Origin: CAYMKL01 sp964390805
GTDB lineage: Bacteria > Chloroflexota > Anaerolineae > VGOG01
DNA: 57,715 bases
Reading direction: 5' to 3'
Assembly (NCBI GenBank): GCA_964390805.1
Contig: CAYMKL010000030.1
Coordinates: 1-57,715 of the forward strand
Shown piece by piece: positions 45,719-52,623 of the stretch. Under the pieces are notes generated by a model. The model made no database searches, had not been told where the DNA came from, and saw nothing but the letters and a program-made list of their open reading frames with translations. A program made the position numbers and the translations under genes. The number at the start of each line of letters is the position of its first letter. Position 1 is the first letter of the stretch.

Positions 45719-46312
45719 TTGAGCAGCTACAGCCCTATGGATGAGCGCGAGATAGAGCGACTGGCCGTGGCCTACGGTCAGCCGGAGAGACGGGTTATCG
45801 AGATCGAGGGTGATGAGTACCTGTTCTCCACGCGACTGTATCGCTCCCGAGATCGGCGGGGCGAAGTGGTGTTGGCCATTGAGCGGCCGGGACGCTGCGT
45901 GCTTCTCCACAGCAAAGGCTGGTACGAGCCGGGCGTCTATCGCCTCTTGAGCGGGGGCATAGACCCGGACGAGGCCGTGGAAACCACCCTGGCCCGCGAG
46001 TTGGAGGAGGAGACGGGATTGAGCCTGGGCACAACCAACTTCCTTGGCCTCTTGGACTGTCGCATCCATTACGCCTCCCATGAGCTATCCTTCGTTTCCT
46101 ACGTCTTCTACCTGCCGCGCACAGAGGGTGTCCTGCGGCTTCCTCAGACCGCCGAAGACATCAGCGGTTTTCGAGACGTGCCAATAGCCGACCTGCCCTC
46201 CGTGGCCGAAGACCTGCGCCACGTGCCGCCGCCCCGCACGGGCTGGGGGCGCTGGCGTGCCGTGGCCCACGATTTCGTGTATGAGATGTTGTGCACCGTT
46301 GGTAGCTTTTAA
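45719..46312 (+). CDS. NUDIX hydrolase (second)
   Basis: A 197-residue NUDIX protein with the box GGIDPDEAVETTLARELEEETG. The TTG at 45719 has AGAGG six bases upstream; the first ATG at 45737 lacks a ribosome binding site, so the TTG was chosen. The C-terminus has the DIPIADLPS-like stretch (DVPIADLPSVAEDLRHVPPP). It begins 10 bases after the charged-tail kinase and ends 12 before the TldD gene, so it is part of the same operon. A decayed copy of its last 125 bases lies at 50480-50604. Substrate unknown. Confidence 0.85.
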   Translation: MSSYSPMDEREIERLAVAYGQPERRVIEIEGDEYLFSTRLYRSRDRRGEVVLAIERPGRCVLLHSKGWYEPGVYRLLSGGIDPDEAVETTLARELEEETGLSLGTTNFLGLLDCRIHYASHELSFVSYVFYLPRTEGVLRLPQTAEDISGFRDVPIADLPSVAEDLRHVPPPRTGWGRWRAVAHDFVYEMLCTVGSF

Positions 46313-46324
46313 GGAGGAGAACGT

Positions 46325-47692
46325 ATGCGAGACAGAATCGAAGCAGCGCTAAAGAGCAGCAAAGCGGATTATACCGAAATCCGAATAGAAGAACGAGAGG
46401 CCACGACCGTTGCTTATCGTGGCAAGGACATGGAGACGGCCAGCGCAGTGATTGATGCGGGGGGCATCGTGCGCTGTCTGTGCAAAGATAACGGCTGGGG
46501 TATCGCCACATTCAACGACCGCGGCGATCTGTTGACCAAGGTCGAGCAGGCAACCCAATGCGCCAGGGTCGCTCAAAGCGAGGAGCCGATCGAACTGGCG
46601 CCCTCTCCCGTCTCTGAGGATCGAATGACGGTGGCGCTGTCGCACGACTTCCGGGGCGTGACGATGGCCGACAAGAAGGCCCTGGTGGAGGAGTACAACA
46701 ATATCTTGCTAGGCCACAGCGACAGGATCATGGATACACAGTGTAGTTACAACGATACCTTCAGCCGGGTCTTTTTCGCCAACTCGGAAGGTACGTTTCT
46801 GGAAGAAGAACGTCCCCTGATCACGATGGGCCTCATCGCCATTGCGCGAGATGGTGACAACGTGCAGACTGCAACTGAGGTTTGGTCCGGGCAGAATGGG
46901 TTCGATTTTGCTCAGGGGCGCGAGGAGCTGGCGCAGGCGGCGGCCCGGCGTGCCGTAGACCTGCTGAGCGCGGAGACCGTGATTGGCGGTCAATACCCTG
47001 TCGTACTCAACCAGCGGTTGGCGGGGGTCTTTATCCACGAAGCGTTTGGGCATCTCTCCGAGTCGGATCATGTCTATGAAAACCCGAAGGCGCAGGAGAT
47101 GATGGTATTGGGGCGGCGTTTTGGGCAGGACATCCTCACCGTGTTTGACGATGGGTCGCTTCCCGGACTTCGTGGCACGCACAAGTACGACGACGAAGGG
47201 ACGCCAACGGGACGCAGCGATTTGATCAAAAATGGCATCCTGGTCGGCAGACTCCACTCTCGGGAGACGGCGGCCAAAATGGGAGAGAAGCCCACCGGCA
47301 ACGCGCGAGCCACGGGCTATCGCTATCCGCCTATCGTGCGCATGACCAACACGGCCATCGAAGGTGGCGCTCCCTCTTTTGAGGACATGATCAAGGACAT
47401 CGAGCTGGGTGTCTACGCCTGTGACATGTACGGCGGGCAGACAGCTTTGGAGAATTTCTCTTTCAGCTCGGCCTACGCCTACATGATTCGCGACGGCCAG
47501 ATCGCCGAAATGGTCAAAGATGTGATCCTGGCCGGGAACCTGTTCACCACGCTGATGAACATTGATGCCATCGGCGACGATTTCGAATGGTTGCAGTCGG
47601 GTGGCACCTGCGGTAAAGGACAGGGTGGCCTGGCCGTCACCTTTGGCGCGCCCCACATTCGCATCCAAAATGTCGTCATAGGCGGAAAGTAG
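46325..47692 (+). CDS. tldD: TldD-family metallopeptidase
   Basis: A 455-residue protease subunit with the zinc motif HEAFGH in VFIHEAFGHLSESD. TldD works with TldE/PmbA as a heterodimer that degrades unstructured or modified peptides, for example in the maturation of ribosomally made peptides and in antitoxin turnover. The conserved SDLIKNGILVGRLHSRETA and GNARATGYRYPPIVRMTNT blocks are present. AAGGAGGAG precedes the ATG. It is followed 25 bases later by the TldE partner. Family pairs occur in most bacteria, so this need not be linked to a peptide system here. Confidence 0.92.
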   Translation: MRDRIEAALKSSKADYTEIRIEEREATTVAYRGKDMETASAVIDAGGIVRCLCKDNGWGIATFNDRGDLLTKVEQATQCARVAQSEEPIELAPSPVSEDRMTVALSHDFRGVTMADKKALVEEYNNILLGHSDRIMDTQCSYNDTFSRVFFANSEGTFLEEERPLITMGLIAIARDGDNVQTATEVWSGQNGFDFAQGREELAQAAARRAVDLLSAETVIGGQYPVVLNQRLAGVFIHEAFGHLSESDHVYENPKAQEMMVLGRRFGQDILTVFDDGSLPGLRGTHKYDDEGTPTGRSDLIKNGILVGRLHSRETAAKMGEKPTGNARATGYRYPPIVRMTNTAIEGGAPSFEDMIKDIELGVYACDMYGGQTALENFSFSSAYAYMIRDGQIAEMVKDVILAGNLFTTLMNIDAIGDDFEWLQSGGTCGKGQGGLAVTFGAPHIRIQNVVIGGK

Positions 47693-47717
47693 AAGCTGGA
47701 CAAGGAGAAATCTAGAC

Positions 47718-49064
47718 ATGGATATTCTGAAGCAATTGAGCACCGAGGCCGAGCAGGTCGAGGTCGTGAATGTACAAAGTGAGTCCACCACCATTGGCTT
47801 TGAGTCCAACCGGCTCAAGAACAGCCAGGTGGAGGAAACCACGGGCGTTGCGGTGCGTGTGGTCAAGAACGGCCGACTGGGCTTTGCCGCGTCGAGCGAC
47901 GAATCGGCGACAGAAAAGCTAGTGAGCAACGCGCTAGAGTCGGCCGCCTATGGTGACGAGATACCGATTGCCTTCCCAGCCCCGCAATCCGCCCCAAAGG
48001 TGACGACCTTTGACCAGGCCATCGCCGAACTGCCTATCCCGCGCATGGTTGAGATCGGCCAGGAGATCATTGACCTCATCTGTCAGGTTGAGCCCGACGC
48101 GCTCGTCAACGTCGAGCTGGAGCGTGGCGTGCAGCACCTCTCTCTCCGCAACCAGGCGGGAAGCAACGTGTCGTTCAAGCGTTCGCCTTTGTCCATAGCT
48201 TTCGAGGTCACTCGTATTGAAGGAGACGACGTGCTGATCATGTTCGATATCATGGGCACGACGGTCTGGGAGGACGACTACCTGGCGTTTGCGCGCAGGC
48301 TGGGTGAGAAACTGGAACTGGCCAAGAGAAGCGCAACCATCCAGTCCGGACGGATGCCTGTGCTTTTCGCGCCGACTGGGGCCCTGGTGTTGGGCCTTCC
48401 GCTTATGCTTGGGCTCAACGGAAAAAACGTCTACACGTCCATCTCGCCGATGGTCGGCAAAATCGGCGAGAAGTTGTTCGATGACAAGCTCACCATCGTT
48501 GACGATCCCACCCTGGACGGCAAGTTCGGCAGCGCCTCTTACGACGACGAGGGCGTAGCCCACCGCCGAAACGTGCTGGTGGAGCAGGGGGTGTTGAAGG
48601 GATTTCTGTATGATCTCAAGACGGCCGCTCAGACTTCGGCGAGACTTCGTCGAGCTCAGTCGAGACGCTCAGTCGAGTCGTCGGGCGTCGAGTCAACGGG
48701 CAATGGCGCCCGCAGCCTGTTCAGCACCCCCCGCCCTTCGCCGACCAACCTGATTGTCAGCGCAGGCGAAACGCCCCTGGCAGAGATCATCGCCGGCATA
48801 GATGAGGGATTGCTGGTCGAGAACGCGCTAGGTCTGGGGCAGGGCAACGTCATCTCGGGCGCCTTTTCCAACTCGTTGAGCCTGGCTTTTAAGATCGAAA
48901 AGGGTGAGATCGTGGGGCGGGTAAAGGACGTGTCTATCGCAGGCAACGTCTACGACCTGCTCCAGGACGTGGCCGCCGTCAGCCAGGAGACACAGTGGGT
49001 CTACCGCATCTTCAACCTGCCGTACATTCTCCTGCCAGATGTGAATGTGGTGGCCAAGAAATAG
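47718..49064 (+). CDS. TldE/PmbA-family protein
   Basis: A 448-residue partner of TldD that lacks the zinc motif, as usual for TldE/PmbA. Conserved parts include NVELERGVQHLSLRNQAG, VLFAPTGALVLGLPLMLGLN, GVAHRRNVLVEQGVLKGFLYDL, and GLLVENALGLGQGNVISGAFSN. Between TAAQ and STGNGARS an Arg/Ser-rich peptide (ARLRRAQSRRSVESSGVE) interrupts the normally short connection. It is derived from a repeat at 48628-48700. AAGGAGAA precedes the ATG. It probably still folds, because the insert is in a loop between conserved strands. Confidence 0.9.
   Translation: MDILKQLSTEAEQVEVVNVQSESTTIGFESNRLKNSQVEETTGVAVRVVKNGRLGFAASSDESATEKLVSNALESAAYGDEIPIAFPAPQSAPKVTTFDQAIAELPIPRMVEIGQEIIDLICQVEPDALVNVELERGVQHLSLRNQAGSNVSFKRSPLSIAFEVTRIEGDDVLIMFDIMGTTVWEDDYLAFARRLGEKLELAKRSATIQSGRMPVLFAPTGALVLGLPLMLGLNGKNVYTSISPMVGKIGEKLFDDKLTIVDDPTLDGKFGSASYDDEGVAHRRNVLVEQGVLKGFLYDLKTAAQTSARLRRAQSRRSVESSGVESTGNGARSLFSTPRPSPTNLIVSAGETPLAEIIAGIDEGLLVENALGLGQGNVISGAFSNSLSLAFKIEKGEIVGRVKDVSIAGNVYDLLQDVAAVSQETQWVYRIFNLPYILLPDVNVVAKK
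48628..48700. repeat. In-frame TCGAGACG/CTCAGTCGAG-type repeat inside the TldE/PmbA gene
   Basis: The DNA consists of overlapping copies of GACTTCGGCGAGACTTCGTC, GAGCTCAGTCGAGACGCTCA and GTCGAGTCGTCGGGCGTCGA. This differs sharply from the neighbouring codons and gives an Arg/Ser-rich peptide. It is another repeat family read in frame within a conserved gene. Confidence 0.65.
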
Positions 49065-49131
49065 TGCGAAGCCCGCTTGTTAAGCGCCCGTCAGAAGGAC
49101 AAGTTGCATAATTGGCCACGGTGAGTTCTAC

Positions 49132-49234
49132 CGGAAAGTCTTTGAAGACGCTCCCAGCCCCCGTCCCCGGGGGCGTCGCTGGCAAAGCATAGCTGCAAAA
49201 GCCGCCCCGAGGACGGGGCTTCGAGCACTTTCCG
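49132..49234. repeat. 103-bp palindromic element, intergenic copy
   Basis: Second copy of the element at 39348-39450, same length, 84 percent identical, with identical termini CGGAAAGT and ACTTTCCG. It occupies most of the gap between the TldE/PmbA gene and the DUF433 antitoxin. No open reading frame is present, so it is non-autonomous. The remaining bases of 49065-49268 hold nothing else recognisable. Confidence 0.88.
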
Positions 49235-49268
49235 AGAGATCTCACAGTTTGAGAGAGGGTGACAAACA

Positions 49269-49598
49269 ATGAGTATATTCCGAGAGATTGAGGATCTGTT
49301 GCCCACCATGACGCGGGCAGAAAAGGCCCAATTGCTTCAGTGGGTGGTGCGTGACCTGGGCGATGCTTTTCCGGGCATTGACAGCATTTCTGGGGTCTGT
49401 GCTGGCGAGCCGTGCGTCGTTCGCACCCGGATTCCGGTCTGGGTGTTGGTACAAGCCAGGCGGCTGGGTACTAGCGAAGCAGATTTGTTGCGGAGCTATC
49501 CGACGTTACGTGCTGAGGACCTGGCTAATGCCTGGGCCTATTTCCGTTCACATCGGGACGAGATCGAGCAACAGATCCGTGAGAACGAGGTAGCGTAG
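49269..49598 (+). CDS. DUF433-family antitoxin
   Basis: A 109-residue protein with the DUF433 core: GVCAGEPCVVRTRIPVWVLV, RRLGTSEADLLRSYPTLR, and EDLANAWAYFRSHRDEIEQQ. DUF433 proteins are winged-helix-like antitoxins that pair with DUF5615 PIN-like toxins, such as the one encoded four bases downstream. The extra 35 N-terminal residues (FREIEDLLPTMTRAEKAQLL) are common in this phylum. The ATG at 49269 follows GAGAGGG. It should repress its own promoter and neutralise the toxin. Confidence 0.88.
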   Translation: MSIFREIEDLLPTMTRAEKAQLLQWVVRDLGDAFPGIDSISGVCAGEPCVVRTRIPVWVLVQARRLGTSEADLLRSYPTLRAEDLANAWAYFRSHRDEIEQQIRENEVA

Positions 49599-49601
49599 GA
49601 C

Positions 49602-49943
49602 ATGGCACGCCTATATGCTAACGAGAATTTCCCGCTGCCAGTCGTCGAGGAACTCCGGCGGTTAGGGCATGACGTGCTGACCATCCACGAAACAGGCCAA
49701 GCAGGACAGTCGGTACCTGACGAGGCCGTGCTGGCCTTTGCTCGTGCTGACGGCCGTGCTTTGCTGACTCTCAATCGCAAGCATTTCATTCGCCTACACA
49801 ATGAGCAACCGCACCACGCAGGTATCATTGTGTGTACTTTCGATCCGGACTTTGTGGGTCAAGCCCATAGAATCCACGAAGCCATTGAGTCACAGGCCCA
49901 ACTGTCTGGTCAACTTATCCGCGTCAATCGTCCCGCCCTGTGA
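49602..49943 (+). CDS. DUF5615 PIN-like toxin
   Basis: A 113-residue PIN-domain-like ribonuclease candidate. It begins ARLYANENFPLPVVEELRRL with the acidic residues of the DEN-type start (here ANENF) and has GHDVLTIHETGQAGQSVPDE and ALLTLNRKHFIRLH, the family pattern. It is the toxin of a type II system with the DUF433 protein encoded just upstream. It starts three bases after the antitoxin stop, so the pair is co-transcribed. The first catalytic aspartate of the family is asparagine/glutamate here (N-E-N), so full activity is not certain. Confidence 0.85.
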   Translation: MARLYANENFPLPVVEELRRLGHDVLTIHETGQAGQSVPDEAVLAFARADGRALLTLNRKHFIRLHNEQPHHAGIIVCTFDPDFVGQAHRIHEAIESQAQLSGQLIRVNRPAL

Positions 49944-50035
49944 AGTATTGCAGCTACGATTTCGTATATGTATGAGATATTAGGCGCCCTTGGTTACGAT
50001 GCCCTTCTTCTTGGTCTCAAGGAGGCGGAAGGAAA

Positions 50036-50164
50036 ATTGAGGGTGTTGTATGGATCAGAGATGTGGTGGACAAACTCGCTTTCAAGCACCGGGTTGAAAC
50101 TGATGAAGCCGAGGAGGTACTCAGTGGTAGACCGAAGTTCCGCACCCCATTTTGCATCTCTTGA
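50036..50164 (+). pseudogene. N-terminal half of a BrnT-like toxin gene
   Basis: One frame reads VWIRDVVDKLAFKHRVETDE, AEEVLSGRPKFRTP and then stops at 50162-50164. This is the first half of a BrnT toxin, in which such a start is followed by GxTxxGRYLxVxF. The second half is missing, and the sequence at 50140 passes directly into the antitoxin gene in another frame. A deletion apparently fused the toxin start to the antitoxin start. Confidence 0.6.
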
Positions 50165-50390
50165 TGAACTTGTAGAGTTCTTCGACACCCACGATTTGGG
50201 TGAATGCTGGGAGCAAATGCCCGAGGCCCACTTCGAAGTGGACATCGAGAGGCGGACACACCTGTTCGCTCTTGACGAGGAGCTTGCCGATAAGCTGACC
50301 GAAATCGCTTTATCGAGGCAAGTCCCGTCGGCGGTGCTTATCAATTCCTGGTTGAAGGAGAAGATCCTGGCACTGGTGCAGAGGGCATAG
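50124..50390 (+). CDS. CopG/BrnA-type antitoxin, fused against a broken toxin
   Basis: An 88-residue protein with the typical antitoxin block HFASLDELVEFFDTHDLGEC, HFEVDIERRTHLFALDEELA and a final ADKLTEIALSRQVPSAVLIN helix pair. The GTG at 50124 is chosen because GAGGAGG lies six bases upstream, inside the BrnT remnant. The open frame reaches back to 49968, but that part is not protein-like. Its toxin has lost its second half, so it may be a free antitoxin that still binds DNA or protects from related toxins. Confidence 0.65.
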   Translation: MVDRSSAPHFASLDELVEFFDTHDLGECWEQMPEAHFEVDIERRTHLFALDEELADKLTEIALSRQVPSAVLINSWLKEKILALVQRA

Positions 50391-50479
50391 GGCAAGGCAA
50401 CAACGGCATAGTACGCGCTTTGCAGCTACGTCCCAATTCCTGCCTCCTGTGCCAGCGGGGGGCAGTAGACGAGCGAGTT

Positions 50480-50604
50480 CCGAGACGTTCCGATAGCCGA
50501 CCTGTCCTCCGTGGCCGAGCACCTGCGCCACGTGCCGTCATCCTGGACAGCCTGAGGGTACTGGCGAATCGTCGCCCACGATTTCGTGTGTGACACAGTT
50601 TACG
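50480..50604 (+). pseudogene. Decayed duplicate of the end of the NUDIX gene at 45719
   Basis: The sequence CGAGACGTTCCGATAGCCGA to CCCACGATTTCGTGTGTGA matches 46171-46295 at about 80 percent with no large gaps (for example CCTCCGTGGCCGA, ACCTGCGCCACGTGCCG, CCCACGATTTCGTGT). The frame is broken by stops (CAGCCTGAG). It fills most of the gap before the type III methyltransferase. The upstream part of the gap (50391-50479) shows nothing recognisable. Confidence 0.75.
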
Positions 50605-50641
50605 CCGCGACTTCTAATGAGGGATTATTGGAGGTTTGCCG

Positions 50642-52615
50642 ATGCAAAATCTATTTGAAGACCTGAGACAGTTGCTTGCCCAGGACGAACGCTTGACCAC
50701 CGAGGAGGGCAAGCTGCTGAAGAACATGATTATCGAGCTGGGCCTCAAGCTGGACGCCGACCTGCTCCGCTTGCTGCTTTCTCACGACCGCATCCGGCGC
50801 CACTTTTTCGCCGAGGTGGATGGCGTCCTGGTCTTCGATAAGGAAAAGTTTCTCCAGTTTGTGAGCAACAAGCAGTTCTTGCCCGACAGCTACACTGCCT
50901 TCAAGAACAAGATCGGTCTGAGCGACGACGGCGGGCGGAGCTACCTGAGCCGCCGCGAGGTGGCCCTGGTGTGGCCCTACAAGGACTGCGTGCTGGAAGG
51001 CGGGCAGACCAAAGAAGATGCCAAGCGGGACGAGGTCTTTTGGAACACCACGCTGGCCCCCGACGACGTGGACCGGCTGCTGGACCCCAAGGTGCTGACC
51101 AACTTCCGTCGCGTGGATGCCGAGGGTGAACATCCGGTGACGGCGTTGCAGCCCACGGACAATCTCATCATCAAGGGCAATAACCTGCTGGCGCTGCACT
51201 CCCTCACGCGGCGCTTTGGCGGACAGGTGAAGCTAATTTACATTGACCCGCCGTATAACACGGGGAATGACAGCTTTGGCTACAATGACAGCTTCAATCA
51301 CTCCACGTGGCTAACGTTTATTCGGAACAGGTTGGAAATCGCGCGGGAAATGCTGAGTAAAGATGGAACAATAGCGATTTCCATAGACCAAAACGAGTTA
51401 GCTTATCTCCTGGTTGTGCTTGACGAGGTATTTGGTGAGGAGAACAGGAAGAACATCGTCACAGTTAAACGAGGGTCGGTAACAGGGGCAAAGGTAATCA
51501 ATCCCGGAGTAGTGAATATATCTGAATTTGTGGTTATCTACTCTAGAGATCTCAGCTACTGGAATCCCAATAGGGTGTATGTGCCGAGAGAAAGAGACAC
51601 TCGTTACAATGGCTTTATTGAGAATTTCGAAGATGGCCGCGAGCAATGGGAGTTCACAACTGTTCTGGAGGCATTATCGGTCAGAGTCGGCATAGACAAG
51701 TTCAAGTTAAGGGAGCATCTGGGGCGTGATTATGGGGAGAAGCTAGACTCATTTGTGTACCAGAATTCGGAAAGAGTAATGCAGTTTGCTTCCCTTGATG
51801 AAAACAGCATCAGTCAAGAGGCCGTGAGAGTCAAGAGGCAATCGGAAGCGGAACCTGACCGGGTTTTCTATCTTGATAGAGGAGATAAGCGTCCATATTA
51901 CGTGTACAATGGCAAACTGATCTTGTTTGCCATTGACCGGATGATAGAAATCGATGGAAGGAAAACCTTTGCGCAGCCCATCACTGACATCTGGGATGAC
52001 GTTCTTCCTAATGATCTACACAATGAAGGCGGTGTCCAACTTAGAAAAGGGAAGAAGCCCGAAAAACTGATCGCCAGGATTATCGAACTGTGTAGCAATG
52101 AAGGAGACCTAGTCTTGGATTTCTTTGTGGGTAGCGGAACAACAGCCGCAGTTGCTTTGAAGCTAGATCGTCAGTTCATTGGCGTAGAACAACTTGATTA
52201 CATTGAAGAACTATCTGTAGCCAGACTGAAGAATACGATCAAAGGGGAAAAATCTGGCATTTCCAAGACTGTCAACTGGCAAGGCGGCGGCGATTTCGTG
52301 TACTGCGAGTTGATGGAATGGAACGAGCGCCACGTGCAGCGCATCCAGGCCGCCGCGTCCGCCGGGGAACTGGGGGACTTGTGGCAAAAGATGCAAGAGC
52401 AGGCCTTTCTCAGCTACAAAGTAGACGTAGCCGCCGTGAACGAACATGCCGAAGACTTTGCCGATTTGACGCTGGAGGAGCAAAAGCGCTTCCTGTTGGA
52501 GACATTGGACCACAACGCCCTCTACGTCAGCCTCAGCGAGATTGACGACGCCGATTATGCGGTGAGCGAGGAAGACAAACACCTCAACGCCCAGTTCTAC
52601 GGACAAGAGGAGTAG
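50642..52615 (+). CDS. Type III restriction-modification methyltransferase (Mod)
   Basis: A 657-residue beta-class adenine methyltransferase. Motif IV DPPYNTG is in KLIYIDPPYNTGNDSFGYN, and the SAM-binding motif I DFFVGSGTTAAVAL comes after the target-recognition part. Motifs around LIIKGNNLLALHSL and IAISIDQNELAYL support this. GGAGG lies seven bases before the ATG at 50642; a TTG at 50636 is less likely. The central part (about 51240-52270), which carries the target-recognition domain, has clearly lower GC than the ends, suggesting that it came from another source. With Res it would methylate and restrict a short asymmetric site. Confidence 0.92.
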   Translation: MQNLFEDLRQLLAQDERLTTEEGKLLKNMIIELGLKLDADLLRLLLSHDRIRRHFFAEVDGVLVFDKEKFLQFVSNKQFLPDSYTAFKNKIGLSDDGGRSYLSRREVALVWPYKDCVLEGGQTKEDAKRDEVFWNTTLAPDDVDRLLDPKVLTNFRRVDAEGEHPVTALQPTDNLIIKGNNLLALHSLTRRFGGQVKLIYIDPPYNTGNDSFGYNDSFNHSTWLTFIRNRLEIAREMLSKDGTIAISIDQNELAYLLVVLDEVFGEENRKNIVTVKRGSVTGAKVINPGVVNISEFVVIYSRDLSYWNPNRVYVPRERDTRYNGFIENFEDGREQWEFTTVLEALSVRVGIDKFKLREHLGRDYGEKLDSFVYQNSERVMQFASLDENSISQEAVRVKRQSEAEPDRVFYLDRGDKRPYYVYNGKLILFAIDRMIEIDGRKTFAQPITDIWDDVLPNDLHNEGGVQLRKGKKPEKLIARIIELCSNEGDLVLDFFVGSGTTAAVALKLDRQFIGVEQLDYIEELSVARLKNTIKGEKSGISKTVNWQGGGDFVYCELMEWNERHVQRIQAAASAGELGDLWQKMQEQAFLSYKVDVAAVNEHAEDFADLTLEEQKRFLLETLDHNALYVSLSEIDDADYAVSEEDKHLNAQFYGQEE

Positions 52616-52623
52616 GTGCAGAG

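Noticed and set aside
46709..47929. 406-codon minus-strand frame opposite TldD
   Set aside because: The plus strand encodes a conserved TldD with the zinc motif; the antisense frame has no recognisable features.
49968..50123. N-terminal part of a 140-residue antitoxin frame
   Set aside because: The sequence before GTG 50124 reads through a BrnT remnant in a different frame and is not like the antitoxin family.
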